Assembly: GCF_003121985.1 (NCBI RefSeq)
Contig: NZ_QEWP01000006.1
Location: 62,001 to 126,000, forward strand
Length of the DNA stretch: 64,000 bases
DNA from: Marinilabilia rubra
GTDB taxonomy: Bacteria > Bacteroidota > Bacteroidia > Bacteroidales > Marinilabiliaceae
Reading direction: 5' to 3'
This document shows positions 56,624-64,000 of this stretch, in pieces. The translations under genes and the position numbers were made by a program. A model generated the notes under the pieces. The model was not told the origin of the DNA, did not search any database, and saw only the letters and a program-made list of their open reading frames with translations. Positions within the stretch are counted from its first letter, which is position 1. Every line of letters begins with the position of its first letter.

Positions 56624-57644
56624 ATTTATCTTCAAGAACGGTTACCCAGCCGTAAGGATCCGGTTCATCGCCATACTGAATGGCCCGTAATTTATGGTAG
56701 AGTTTCTTAGAAACCGGTCCGGGCTCCCCATCTTTTGTAAAGCTAAATGACTCATCATTGTCAACGTCGTCGATGCGCCCGACAGGACTAATCACTGCCG
56801 CTGTTCCGCATTGCCCAACTTCCTCAAAAGTTTTTACTTCATCAAACGGAATGGGCCGCCTTTCGGTCTTCATCCCCATATCCTGAGCCAACTGAATTAA
56901 GCTCTTATTGGTAATTGAGGGCAAGATTGATTTCGATTCGGGGGTGATGTAAGTATTATCTTTTATACCAAAAAAGTTGGCAGGACCACACTCGTCAATG
57001 AATTTCTTTTCACGGCTATCGAGATAAAGAACCGCAGAATATCCTTTGTCCTTTGCAATCATGCCGGCTTTCAGACTTGCTGCATAGTTACCACCCACCT
57101 TGATATTCCCTGTACCATGTGGCGCTGCACGATCATACTCACGCATCACAGCCACATTGGTCAGTTTAAACCCTTCTTTGAAATAAGGACCTACAGGGGT
57201 CACAAATACCATGAACAGGTATTCTTCCGCCGGCTGAACACCAACCTTGGGACCTGATCCAATCAGCAATGGGCGAATATAAAGAGCTGCTCCGGATTCA
57301 TAGGGAGGGACAAAACGTTTATTAAGAGCAACAGCTTTTTCAACAGCTTTCACAAAAAGCTCTTCAGGAACTTCGGCCATCATAATACCCTGCGATGAAG
57401 TAATCATGCGTTTGGCATTATCTGCAGCCCTGAAAATACGGATTTTATCGTCTTTCCCGCGATAAGCTTTCAAGCCTTCAAATGCTTCCTGTCCATAATG
57501 AAGCGATGTGGCTGCCATATGGATATTTATCTGATTGGAGGAGGAAACTTCCAGTTCACCCCATTTTCCGTCGCGATAATAGCATCGAACATTGTAATCA
57601 GTATCCAAATAGCTAAATGATAAGTTTGCCCAGTCTATATTCAT
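56622..57644 (-). CDS. ilvE: Branched-chain amino acid aminotransferase
   Basis: 340 aa from ATG 57644 (MNIDWANLSFSYLDTDYN). Fold-type IV PLP enzyme of the eukaryote-like (BCAT II) group. It carries LHYGQEAFEGLKAYRG, YIRPLLIGSG, the PLP lysine in GTGNIKVGGNYA (K182), YLDSREKKFIDECGPANFF and VGQCGTAAVISPVG. It performs the last step of Val/Leu/Ile synthesis and the first of their breakdown. A single gene, convergent to the protease unit. The 278-nt gap to 57923 holds no gene. Confidence 0.95.
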   Translation of the reverse strand: MNIDWANLSFSYLDTDYNVRCYYRDGKWGELEVSSSNQINIHMAATSLHYGQEAFEGLKAYRGKDDKIRIFRAADNAKRMITSSQGIMMAEVPEELFVKAVEKAVALNKRFVPPYESGAALYIRPLLIGSGPKVGVQPAEEYLFMVFVTPVGPYFKEGFKLTNVAVMREYDRAAPHGTGNIKVGGNYAASLKAGMIAKDKGYSAVLYLDSREKKFIDECGPANFFGIKDNTYITPESKSILPSITNKSLIQLAQDMGMKTERRPIPFDEVKTFEEVGQCGTAAVISPVGRIDDVDNDESFSFTKDGEPGPVSKKLYHKLRAIQYGDEPDPYGWVTVLEDK

Positions 57645-57922
57645 GATATTACGGTTTAAACAATGCAAATAATGGGTTTAAAGTTAATGAAATTTCCCCA
57701 AATGGGAATGATGGATGTCAGAGTGCCTTTTAGAAACAAAAATTAAGATTTATCTAAGAATGAGTTAATTTTTCTTTAATGAATCTCAACTCATCATCCA
57801 ATCCTTTAGCACTTTATCCATATCCACCTGTTTTTCACAAATAAACATCTGTTGAAGCTGATCTAATACCCGGTTAATATTCAATTTGTTGCTTTGCACA
57901 AATTCTAAAAAACTATTCCACT

Positions 57923-60646
57923 ATGAACACTCCCAGGTTCTCTGTTTTTATTACTCTATTTTTTGTTATGGCGGCCAATCTATTGGCACAAGGCCATGGA
58001 AGCATCAACGGAAGGGTATTGGATACCGAACAATTTCCGCTTCCGGGTGCCAATGTTTACATTGAATCTATTGAAAAAGGCGCTGTCACGGACCGTGAAG
58101 GAAAATACCGCATCGCAAACTTATCTTCAGGTGATTACGAACTGTCTGTCAGCTTCATTGGTTTCGACACACAAGTTGTCAGCGTTACCGTCGATGAAGG
58201 TGAAACCACTCCTCAGGATTTCACCCTCGAAGGCGGCATCATGCTTGAGGGTATAACCGTTGGATCTGCCTTGCACGGACAAGCCAAAGCGCTTAACCAG
58301 CAAAAAACCGCGCCAAACATTAAGAACATCGTATCGGCCGACCTCATCGGACGATTTCCCGATCCCAACGTGGCTGAGGCCCTTCAAAGAATCCCCGGAA
58401 TCTCTGTTCAACGCGATCAGGGCGAAGGACGTTATGTACAGATTCGCGGTACCGACCCAAACCTCAGCAACGTTACCATCAACGGGGAACAAATTGCTGC
58501 CCCCGAAGGCGATGACCGTACCGTTGCTCTTGATATGATTCCCTCTGACATTCTATCGAGCATTGAAGTCACCAAAGCCATCACCCCCGATATGGACGGA
58601 GACGCTATTGGTGGATCGGTTAACCTGAATACCATGGGAGCCGTATCGGGCAACCGTGTTTTGAGCATGACTGCCAGTACCGGCTACAACAATCTGGTTG
58701 AGGACTTGTCCCCTGTCTCCGGACGGGGATCTCTTGCCTTTGGAAACCGCACGGGAGACCGAAATCAATTTGGCTATATGATCTCAGGAAGCTACAACCG
58801 TTCCAATCGCGCTTCGAACAACAACGAAATGGAATACGACGAAGGCGAACTGGATGAATTGCAGTTACGTGATTACGAACTGACCCGTAAAAGACTGGGA
58901 CTTGTATCCGGAGTGGATTACCGTTTTAGTGATAATTCAGTTGTTTTCCTGAGGGGTAACTACAACTACTTCTCCGACCAGGAATACCGCCGTCGATTTA
59001 CCATTGCTGCTGACGAACTGGCACGGGATTTTAAAGACCGTCTGGAGGAACAACAAGTTTTCAGTCTGTCTGCCGGCGGAGAGCATCTTTTGAGCCGGAA
59101 AACATCCATTGACTACATGTTGTCTTACTCCTATTCTGATCAAAATACACCCAGCGACCGGGAGATCAGTTATACCATGGAAGATGACATGGGTGACTTC
59201 ATTAACTTTGATCGTGGGAACCCTGACTATCCGCAGTTTTCCTCCATGGGTGGAAATCCTTACAACTATTCTTTGTATGAGTTTGATGAATTTGGTGATG
59301 CTTCAGAAATCACTACTGACCAACACTTCACAACCCGGTTAAACCTGAAGACAAATTTCGAACTCTCCGGAAACACACACGGGTATTTAAAGTATGGAGG
59401 ATTGGCCCGGTTTAAGAGCAAAGACCGCGACATCACCGAAAACATCTATGATTATGGTGGTGATGTAACCTTCCCTGAAATACTCGGCAATTTTGAAGAC
59501 CCCGACTTTCTGGAGAACAAGTATGCCAAGGGGGTTGGTCGCTTTCCAACCCGAAGCACCGTATCAGATCTCTTTGATAACCACCGCTCCGATTTTGAAA
59601 ACGAAGAGGAGGACTCCATGGAGGCCTCAAACGCCGAGGATTATGATGCCACAGAAAATACTTACGCAGGGTATTTAATGACAGATTTAAAGGCCGGTAA
59701 CTTCTCAACACTCTTTGGTGTGCGCTACGAGCATACAAAGGTAGAATACACAGCCAATATCACCGAGTTTGATGTGGAAGGCGATTTGATTACCCCCATT
59801 CCTTCCACCAATTCGGAAAACACCTTTGACTTCTTCCTGCCCATGGTTCACCTTACTTACGATATGGGGCAGAATGGCAAACTTCGTCTGGCATGGACCA
59901 ACACTTTTGCCAAACCCAGATATTTCGATCTGGCGCCGTATCGCATCATTGCCCATGAAGATGAAGAACTGGAACTGGGAAATCCCGATTTGGATGCTGC
60001 CCGTTCTATGAACTTCGACCTGATGAGCGAGTATTACTTCTCCAATGTGGGTATCATCTCAGGAGGTTTGTTTTACAAACAGATCAAAGACTTCATCTAC
60101 ATCAGTAACTTCGAATATGCGCAGGCAGGGCCCTATCTGGGATATGAAACTACACAGCCCGTAAATGGAGAGGAAGCAGATCTTTTCGGATTTGAAGTCA
60201 ACCTCCAGCGTCAGCTGGATTTTCTGCCGGGTTTTGCCAGCGGTTTTGGAATCTACGCCAACTATACTTACACCTGGTCGGAAGCTGATTTAACCACCGA
60301 TGGCGGTACCCAACGTACGGTAAGTCTTCCCGGGCAGGCTGAAAACGTGGCCAACTTTGCCCTCTCTTACGAAAAAGGCGGTTTCAGCAGTCGTATTTCG
60401 TTGAACTATGCCGGAGCTTTTGTGGATGAAATTCGCGAAACCAGTGATTCAGATCGTTATTACGATGAGCGTTTTCAATTGGATGTTTCTGCCAGCCAGA
60501 AGCTCACTTCCAACATTCGCCTGTTTGCCGAAGTCATGAACCTGACCAATGCACCTCTTCGCTATTACAATGGCGTGACTTCAAGGCCCGAACAGCAGGA
60601 ATTCTATTCATGGTGGGGGAATTTTGGTGTTAAACTCAATTTCTAA
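57923..60646 (+). CDS. TonB-dependent receptor paired with phytase
   Basis: 907 aa. The signal peptide ends at AANLLAQ. A carboxypeptidase-regulatory-like domain (about 25-110, GSINGRVLDTEQFPLPGAN) is followed by a plug of the catecholate-type group (DLIGRFPDPNVAEALQRIPG, GRYVQIRGTDPNLSNVTING, ITPDMDGDAIGGSVNL). A large barrel ends FYSWWGNFGVKLNF. There is no SusD partner. The phytase gene 63 nt downstream suggests import of inositol phosphates, phytate-bound metal or a related phosphorylated ligand. The ligand is inference from the neighbour only. Confidence 0.92.
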   Translation: MNTPRFSVFITLFFVMAANLLAQGHGSINGRVLDTEQFPLPGANVYIESIEKGAVTDREGKYRIANLSSGDYELSVSFIGFDTQVVSVTVDEGETTPQDFTLEGGIMLEGITVGSALHGQAKALNQQKTAPNIKNIVSADLIGRFPDPNVAEALQRIPGISVQRDQGEGRYVQIRGTDPNLSNVTINGEQIAAPEGDDRTVALDMIPSDILSSIEVTKAITPDMDGDAIGGSVNLNTMGAVSGNRVLSMTASTGYNNLVEDLSPVSGRGSLAFGNRTGDRNQFGYMISGSYNRSNRASNNNEMEYDEGELDELQLRDYELTRKRLGLVSGVDYRFSDNSVVFLRGNYNYFSDQEYRRRFTIAADELARDFKDRLEEQQVFSLSAGGEHLLSRKTSIDYMLSYSYSDQNTPSDREISYTMEDDMGDFINFDRGNPDYPQFSSMGGNPYNYSLYEFDEFGDASEITTDQHFTTRLNLKTNFELSGNTHGYLKYGGLARFKSKDRDITENIYDYGGDVTFPEILGNFEDPDFLENKYAKGVGRFPTRSTVSDLFDNHRSDFENEEEDSMEASNAEDYDATENTYAGYLMTDLKAGNFSTLFGVRYEHTKVEYTANITEFDVEGDLITPIPSTNSENTFDFFLPMVHLTYDMGQNGKLRLAWTNTFAKPRYFDLAPYRIIAHEDEELELGNPDLDAARSMNFDLMSEYYFSNVGIISGGLFYKQIKDFIYISNFEYAQAGPYLGYETTQPVNGEEADLFGFEVNLQRQLDFLPGFASGFGIYANYTYTWSEADLTTDGGTQRTVSLPGQAENVANFALSYEKGGFSSRISLNYAGAFVDEIRETSDSDRYYDERFQLDVSASQKLTSNIRLFAEVMNLTNAPLRYYNGVTSRPEQQEFYSWWGNFGVKLNF

Positions 60647-60709
60647 ACACTGTGAAACCTCATTGAATCCCCCTCTATTTTATTGTAAATTAAATCAAAA
60701 ACCAGAATC

Positions 60710-61816
60710 ATGGATTTTAAATCTGTAAAAATTTTCCTCTTAATCATAACCATTATTGCAGCAGGCATCCTTGTATTTGTACTGACCGCAGCTCAGCAAA
60801 ACCGCAACAGCATTGTAAAAGAACCCTGTCCATGTGAGCCAGTAGCGGTAATTGAAGAAGCTTTCCACACCCAAAGGGACGAATCAGATAATGTGGACAG
60901 TCCGGCGTTATGGCATGGACCCGAAGGTGAAAACTGGCTGCTTGCCACTGCCAAAGAAGGTCACAGCATTTTTGTTTTTGATGCCAAAGATGGTCGTAAA
61001 ATCAAGACCTTTGGAACAGAAGGCTCAGGAATGGGCGAGCTGATGCGCCCCAATGGTATTGCTGTTATTGATTCACTAGCCCTGATTGTGGAACGTGACA
61101 ACCGCCGGGTGCAAATTTTCTCTTTACCCGCTTGTCAACCCCTTGGAACATTAGGGGAGGACCAACTCATCCGGCCCTATGGCATCGCCATCCAAAAAAC
61201 CAGCAAAGGCTATGAGTTGTTTGTTACCGACAACTACGAGATGGCTGATGAATCCATTCCTCCTGTTGACAGTCTTTACCACAGGGTGCATCATTTTGCA
61301 TTTACCGCGAAAAATGACAGCATTCAGGCAGAACATTTAAATGCTTTTGGAGACACATCAGGCGAAGGTATATTGTACAAAGTAGAGTCCATTTTGTGGG
61401 ACCAGCCCCTGAACCGTTTACTGATCGCCGATGAATATGAAATGCAACGCAATATCAAAATCTATACTCCTGAAGGGAAGTTCACCGGCGAAATTATTTC
61501 TCATCAGTATTTTAGATACGAGCCTGAAGGCATGGCCCTGTGGGCATGTGATGAAGACACTTCAGGATATTACGTGACAACCGATCAGGATGTGATCAAC
61601 AACAATTTCCCGGTATTCGACCGTAAATCGTTGAAATACCTGGGGAGTTTTGCGGGAAAGATTACCCGCAACACCGATGGCATTTTCCTGTCCCAAAAAC
61701 CTTATGGAGGTTTTGAAAACGGAGCATTTTTCCCGGTTCATGATGATGGCAGTATTACAGCCATTGATTGGACAAACATTGCAGATTCTCTAAAACTAAG
61801 AATTAACTGTCAGTAG
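60710..61816 (+). CDS. Beta-propeller phytase (3-phytase type)
   Basis: 368 aa. The N-terminal TM/signal segment (IFLLIITIIAAGILVFVLTA) is followed shortly by CPCEP, so it is either membrane anchored or cleaved. The propeller starts with the BPP signature DESDNVDSPALWHGP (acidic calcium site, about 60-75). It continues with GELMRPNGIAVID, LIRPYGIAIQK, VESILWDQPLNRLLIADEYE, YEPEGMALWACDEDTSGYYVTTDQ and NTDGIFL. BPPs need calcium and remove phosphates from phytate at near-neutral pH. Probably periplasmic, acting on what the adjacent TonB receptor brings in. Confidence 0.85.
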   Translation: MDFKSVKIFLLIITIIAAGILVFVLTAAQQNRNSIVKEPCPCEPVAVIEEAFHTQRDESDNVDSPALWHGPEGENWLLATAKEGHSIFVFDAKDGRKIKTFGTEGSGMGELMRPNGIAVIDSLALIVERDNRRVQIFSLPACQPLGTLGEDQLIRPYGIAIQKTSKGYELFVTDNYEMADESIPPVDSLYHRVHHFAFTAKNDSIQAEHLNAFGDTSGEGILYKVESILWDQPLNRLLIADEYEMQRNIKIYTPEGKFTGEIISHQYFRYEPEGMALWACDEDTSGYYVTTDQDVINNNFPVFDRKSLKYLGSFAGKITRNTDGIFLSQKPYGGFENGAFFPVHDDGSITAIDWTNIADSLKLRINCQ

Positions 61817-61835
61817 TAACTCTGTCAATAAAGAC

Positions 61836-61870
61836 AATCCCGCGGATAGACAAAGTATCTGCGGGATTTT
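61836..61870. terminator. Bidirectional terminator
   Basis: AATCCCGCGGATA / TATCTGCGGGATT hairpin with T run on + and A-rich flank, between the convergent phytase and TauE/SafE genes. Confidence 0.85.
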
Positions 61871-62635
61871 TTATTTAAAAAACAACAAAAGGGCCGAAAC
61901 AGCAATCACAATGGTCACAAATATCCTGAACTCTTTCTCGGGAATAAACCGTACCAGATACTTCCCGGTAACGGAGCCCAGCCAGACAGCGGGTAACATC
62001 ACAAAATTGAGCTGAAGCGTATCCATCGAGATCGATTCCCACACAAAAAAGTGAAGAGGGATTTTCAGCAGGTTCAAGCTCAGATAGAATACCGCTCCTG
62101 TGGCAATGAAACTGTTTTTGGGCAGGCGCATAGAAAGCAGGTATAAATTAAAAATAGGCCCTGCAGCATTGCCTATCATTGTTGCAAATCCACCCGACAC
62201 TCCAAGGGTTCTGGCAAACCAGTTTTTGCGTGTAAAACCATCCGGGTTGCCCGAATAATCGCGATAAAAGATAAGTCCCAAACATAAAAGTACGGAGACA
62301 CCAATAATGGTTCTGAACTGACTGTCAGATATCATCTCTCCCACTACAAGTGCCATTGCGATACCGGCCAGGGCATACGGATACAATTTTTTGATATGCT
62401 CCCATCTCAGACTTTTATAGTAGTACCGAATGGCAAACATATCGCCAAAAACCAGAAAGGTCACCAATAACCCTGCAGAAGCCATCCCCCCGTAAAAGTG
62501 CGCCAGCAACGGAATCGTTACCATGGCAATCCCTTTCAAGCCACTCTTGGAAACACCCACCAGCCATGCACTAAATAACGTTATCAACCAAATGCCCCAA
62601 CTTGTACCTAACGGATTTACTATCGATTCTATCAT
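61871..62635 (-). CDS. TauE/SafE-family membrane permease
   Basis: 254 aa from ATG 62635 (MIESIVNPLGTSWGIWLITL). The open frame upstream overlaps low-complexity DNA and is rejected. Seven to eight TM helices in two repeats are visible, with family phrases WLVGVSKSGLKGIAMVTIPLLA, GGFATMIGNAAGPIFNLYLLS and LPAVWLGSVTGKYLV. The family exports sulfite, sulfoacetate and related organosulfur or organic anions; the substrate here is unknown. Single gene. Confidence 0.88.
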   Translation of the reverse strand: MIESIVNPLGTSWGIWLITLFSAWLVGVSKSGLKGIAMVTIPLLAHFYGGMASAGLLVTFLVFGDMFAIRYYYKSLRWEHIKKLYPYALAGIAMALVVGEMISDSQFRTIIGVSVLLCLGLIFYRDYSGNPDGFTRKNWFARTLGVSGGFATMIGNAAGPIFNLYLLSMRLPKNSFIATGAVFYLSLNLLKIPLHFFVWESISMDTLQLNFVMLPAVWLGSVTGKYLVRFIPEKEFRIFVTIVIAVSALLLFFK

Positions 62636-62764
62636 GGTGCAAAGAAACGAAAAATTAGTGGTTGAAGGGAAAAGGGTTGAAGGGTGATGGGGGAAACTGG
62701 AAGAAGAGAAAACAGGGGGATAAGCAAAATTATTCAAAATATAATTCTCCCGTCCAGTTACATC

Positions 62765-63060
62765 CCCCTCATGGCACCCACGGATGCCTCCGGTTCATTG
62801 CAACCCCTCCCGGGCGGATGCAATTTGGCTCCCGGGCAATTACAAATGCTTTCAGGCTGTTTGCAAGGCCTCCCGGGCGGCAACAAATTGGCTCAGGCCG
62901 GCTGCAACCCCCTTCCGGGCGGCTTACACCCCCTCGAGGTTGAGGTCCACCCCCCCCAGGCTGCAAACAATGCACCTCAGGGGCTTAAACCTTTGCTTCC
63001 TGCCTTGTGCAACCCCTCCCGGGGACATACAACACTCTTCCTGCTTGAGACAATCAGGCA
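62765..63060. repeat. Degenerate 21-bp-period array (array 2)
   Basis: GC-rich stretch in which CTCCCGGGCGG or variants (CTTTCAGGC, CTCAGGCCGG, CTTCCGGGCGG, CTCAGGGGC) recur about every 21 bp (steps of 20-22), each usually followed after a few bases by TGCAA. Examples at about 62807, 62829, 62849, 62870, 62892, 62912, 62976 and 63017. The core resembles TTGCACCTCCCTGCCGG of array 1, and the period is the same. Read 3' of the gene remnant at 63145, it lies in the same place as array 1: past the gene's terminator. Confidence 0.7.
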
Positions 63061-63084
63061 TATTGATTGGCGGCACCGTAAGAC

Positions 63085-63115
63085 AAAAAAAGAGCCCGTT
63101 GCCAAAACCGGACTC
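63085..63115 (-). terminator. Terminator after the gene remnant
   Basis: On the minus strand GAGTCCGGTT / AACGGGCTC forms a stem followed by seven T. It separates the remnant at 63145 from array 2, as at 20403-20432. Confidence 0.75.
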
Positions 63116-63144
63116 CTGTCTTCAACAGCCTTTAAAACAAAAAT

Positions 63145-63329
63145 CTAATTATATCTGGTATAAAAACCGTCCAAGGTCTCGGGATCATCATTAAAAACAA
63201 AGCGGGCACCATCACGCACTTCCTCGGCCAACTCCTTGGTCAGTGTATAAATGAATCCGAATCACACGTTCTTCACTAATCTCCGAGGTGCCGTTAGCCT
63301 TGGCTCTGAGATTGGCCTTTGTGCAGGGC
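63145..63329 (-). pseudogene. 3' remnant of a homologue of the 234-aa protein (19664)
   Basis: Minus-strand reading ends at TAG 63145-63147 with YTLTKELAEEVRDGARFVF, then DPETLDGFYTRYN. The protein at 19664 ends YTLLKQAVDEVKDCGKYVFR...LQGYYSRYN. Just upstream, in another frame, lies ANLRAKANG, matching ADLRARANG at the right distance. The two pieces join through a one-base frameshift at about 63251-63262. Upstream of about 63329 no similarity to the 234-aa protein continues, so the gene is truncated as well as shifted. The C-terminus was read by eye, about half the residues being identical. Confidence 0.75.
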
Positions 63330-63405
63330 CTTGAAACGAGGACTGAATACGGTGGCTAACCACCCCCAGATCATTGTTTACTGATCATAGCTTATTGTGC
63401 TGCTC

Positions 63406-64000
63406 CTATTTCACCAACTCCCGAATCACCTTCGAAGCTGCCATCATTCCAAATATCGCCGGCATGTACGAAATGGTGCCAACAGTGGTCTTTTTGTTGC
63501 GTTCCCCTTCTGTCTGTACAATGGCCGACTTATGCACCGGTTCGGGACTAAAAACCACGTCAAACCCTTTTTTAATATCGAATTTGGTCAGTCGTTTACG
63601 CACCATTCTCGCCAGGTTACAATGATAGGACTTGCTGATGTCGACAATCTCAATTTTTTCGGGATTCATTTTCCCTCCTGCCCCCATGGAAGAAATCAAT
63701 GGCCGGTTGTTTTCCATTGCAGCTAGAATTAGAAAAACTTTGGGACTGAGGGAGTCAATGGCATCCACCACATAATCAACGGGCTTTTGAAGCAGGGCCC
63801 GGAAATCCTCGCCGGTATGAAAATGATCAAATGCGTGTAATACAATTTCAGGATTGATGGCCTTTAAACGGTCAACCATTATACTGGTTTTGGTGTGACC
63901 TTCGGTATGTTCCAGTGCCGGCAACTGGCGATTGCGGTTCGATGGTTGCACCACATCGCCGTCGATAATGGTCATCTCCCCCACTCCTGCCCTTGCCAGC
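63406..64000 (-). CDS. tcdA: tRNA threonylcarbamoyladenosine dehydratase, C-terminal part (runs off right edge)
   Basis: The frame stays open to the window edge (LARAGVGEMTIIDGDVV...), so the 5' part with the ATP-binding glycine loop lies beyond 64000. E1-like/ThiF fold features: NRNRQLPALEHTEGHTKTSIMVDRLKAINPE, DYVVDAIDSLSPKVFLI, SSMGAGGKMNPEKI, and SYHCNLARMVRKRLTK. The TcdA group (YgdL) carries the last phrases and converts t6A37 to its cyclic form in tRNA. Stop at 63406-63408. Other E1-like enzymes (MoeB, ThiF) are less likely because the zinc-binding CxxC pairs are absent. Confidence 0.88.
   Translation of the reverse strand, partial: LARAGVGEMTIIDGDVVQPSNRNRQLPALEHTEGHTKTSIMVDRLKAINPEIVLHAFDHFHTGEDFRALLQKPVDYVVDAIDSLSPKVFLILAAMENNRPLISSMGAGGKMNPEKIEIVDISKSYHCNLARMVRKRLTKFDIKKGFDVVFSPEPVHKSAIVQTEGERNKKTTVGTISYMPAIFGMMAASKVIRELVK

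Noticed and set aside
62684-63194. Plus-strand frames of 136-154 codons over array 2
   Set aside because: Same cause as at array 1: period divisible by three; composition follows the repeat.

Overview
The window comes from a member of the phylum Bacteroidota, probably a Bacteroidales/Marinilabiliales-type environmental anaerobe or facultative anaerobe (the rank below phylum is inference). The grounds are a SusC/SusD pair with SusE-like lipoproteins, a type IX secretion (T9SS) C-terminal domain, DUF6377 and DUF4834 family proteins, membrane-anchored propeller/LuxR regulators, genes without Shine-Dalgarno sites, and Bacteroidota-type promoters. The best promoter is TTTG-N19-TATATTTG ahead of tRNA-Leu.

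Layout. 1-477: the 5' part of a propeller-type regulator, running off the left edge. 1542-8844 (minus): an eight-gene Mrp-type cation/proton antiporter operon with three NuoL/M/N-like subunits and an MbhD-MbhE-MrpB fusion. 10094-18901: a five-gene glycan operon (SusC, SusD, two SusE-like lipoproteins, a GH30 hydrolase), bracketed by related hairpin-rich repeats. 19664-20735: an unrecognised gene, its terminator and a strict 21-bp-period repeat array. 20852-29075: a type I restriction-modification locus (hsdR, hsdS, hsdM) carrying a toxin-like gene, an XRE antitoxin and a SecB-like protein between R and S. 29110-32355: a broken gene and a BspA-type leucine-rich-repeat T9SS cargo protein. 32546-35288: tRNA-Arg, an aminotransferase lacking its PLP lysine, recO and tRNA-Leu. 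35522-41182: two membrane-bound regulators around a frameshifted T9SS protein. 41867-53903: an M1-type metallopeptidase and, divergently, a TonB receptor / DUF4876 / DUF6850 / ChaN / M16-M16 set that looks like uptake and processing of an iron or haem protein. 54046-57644: dCMP deaminase, S41 protease, DUF4834 protein and branched-chain aminotransferase. 57923-61816: a TonB receptor paired with a beta-propeller phytase. 61871-64000: a TauE/SafE permease, a second 21-bp array, a remnant of the same gene family seen at 19664, and the partial tcdA gene.

The most unusual observation is that the order 'gene, terminator, GC-rich array of 21-bp period' occurs twice. It is intact at 19664-20735. At 62765-63329 the gene has decayed to a frameshifted 3' remnant but the terminator and array persist. 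The two arrays share a core and the two proteins share their C-terminus, so gene and array appear to form one heritable unit of unknown function. Other notable points are the toxin-antitoxin-chaperone-like set inside the restriction locus, the antiporter subunit with Ala in place of the TM5 Glu, and the Lys-to-Glu aminotransferase.
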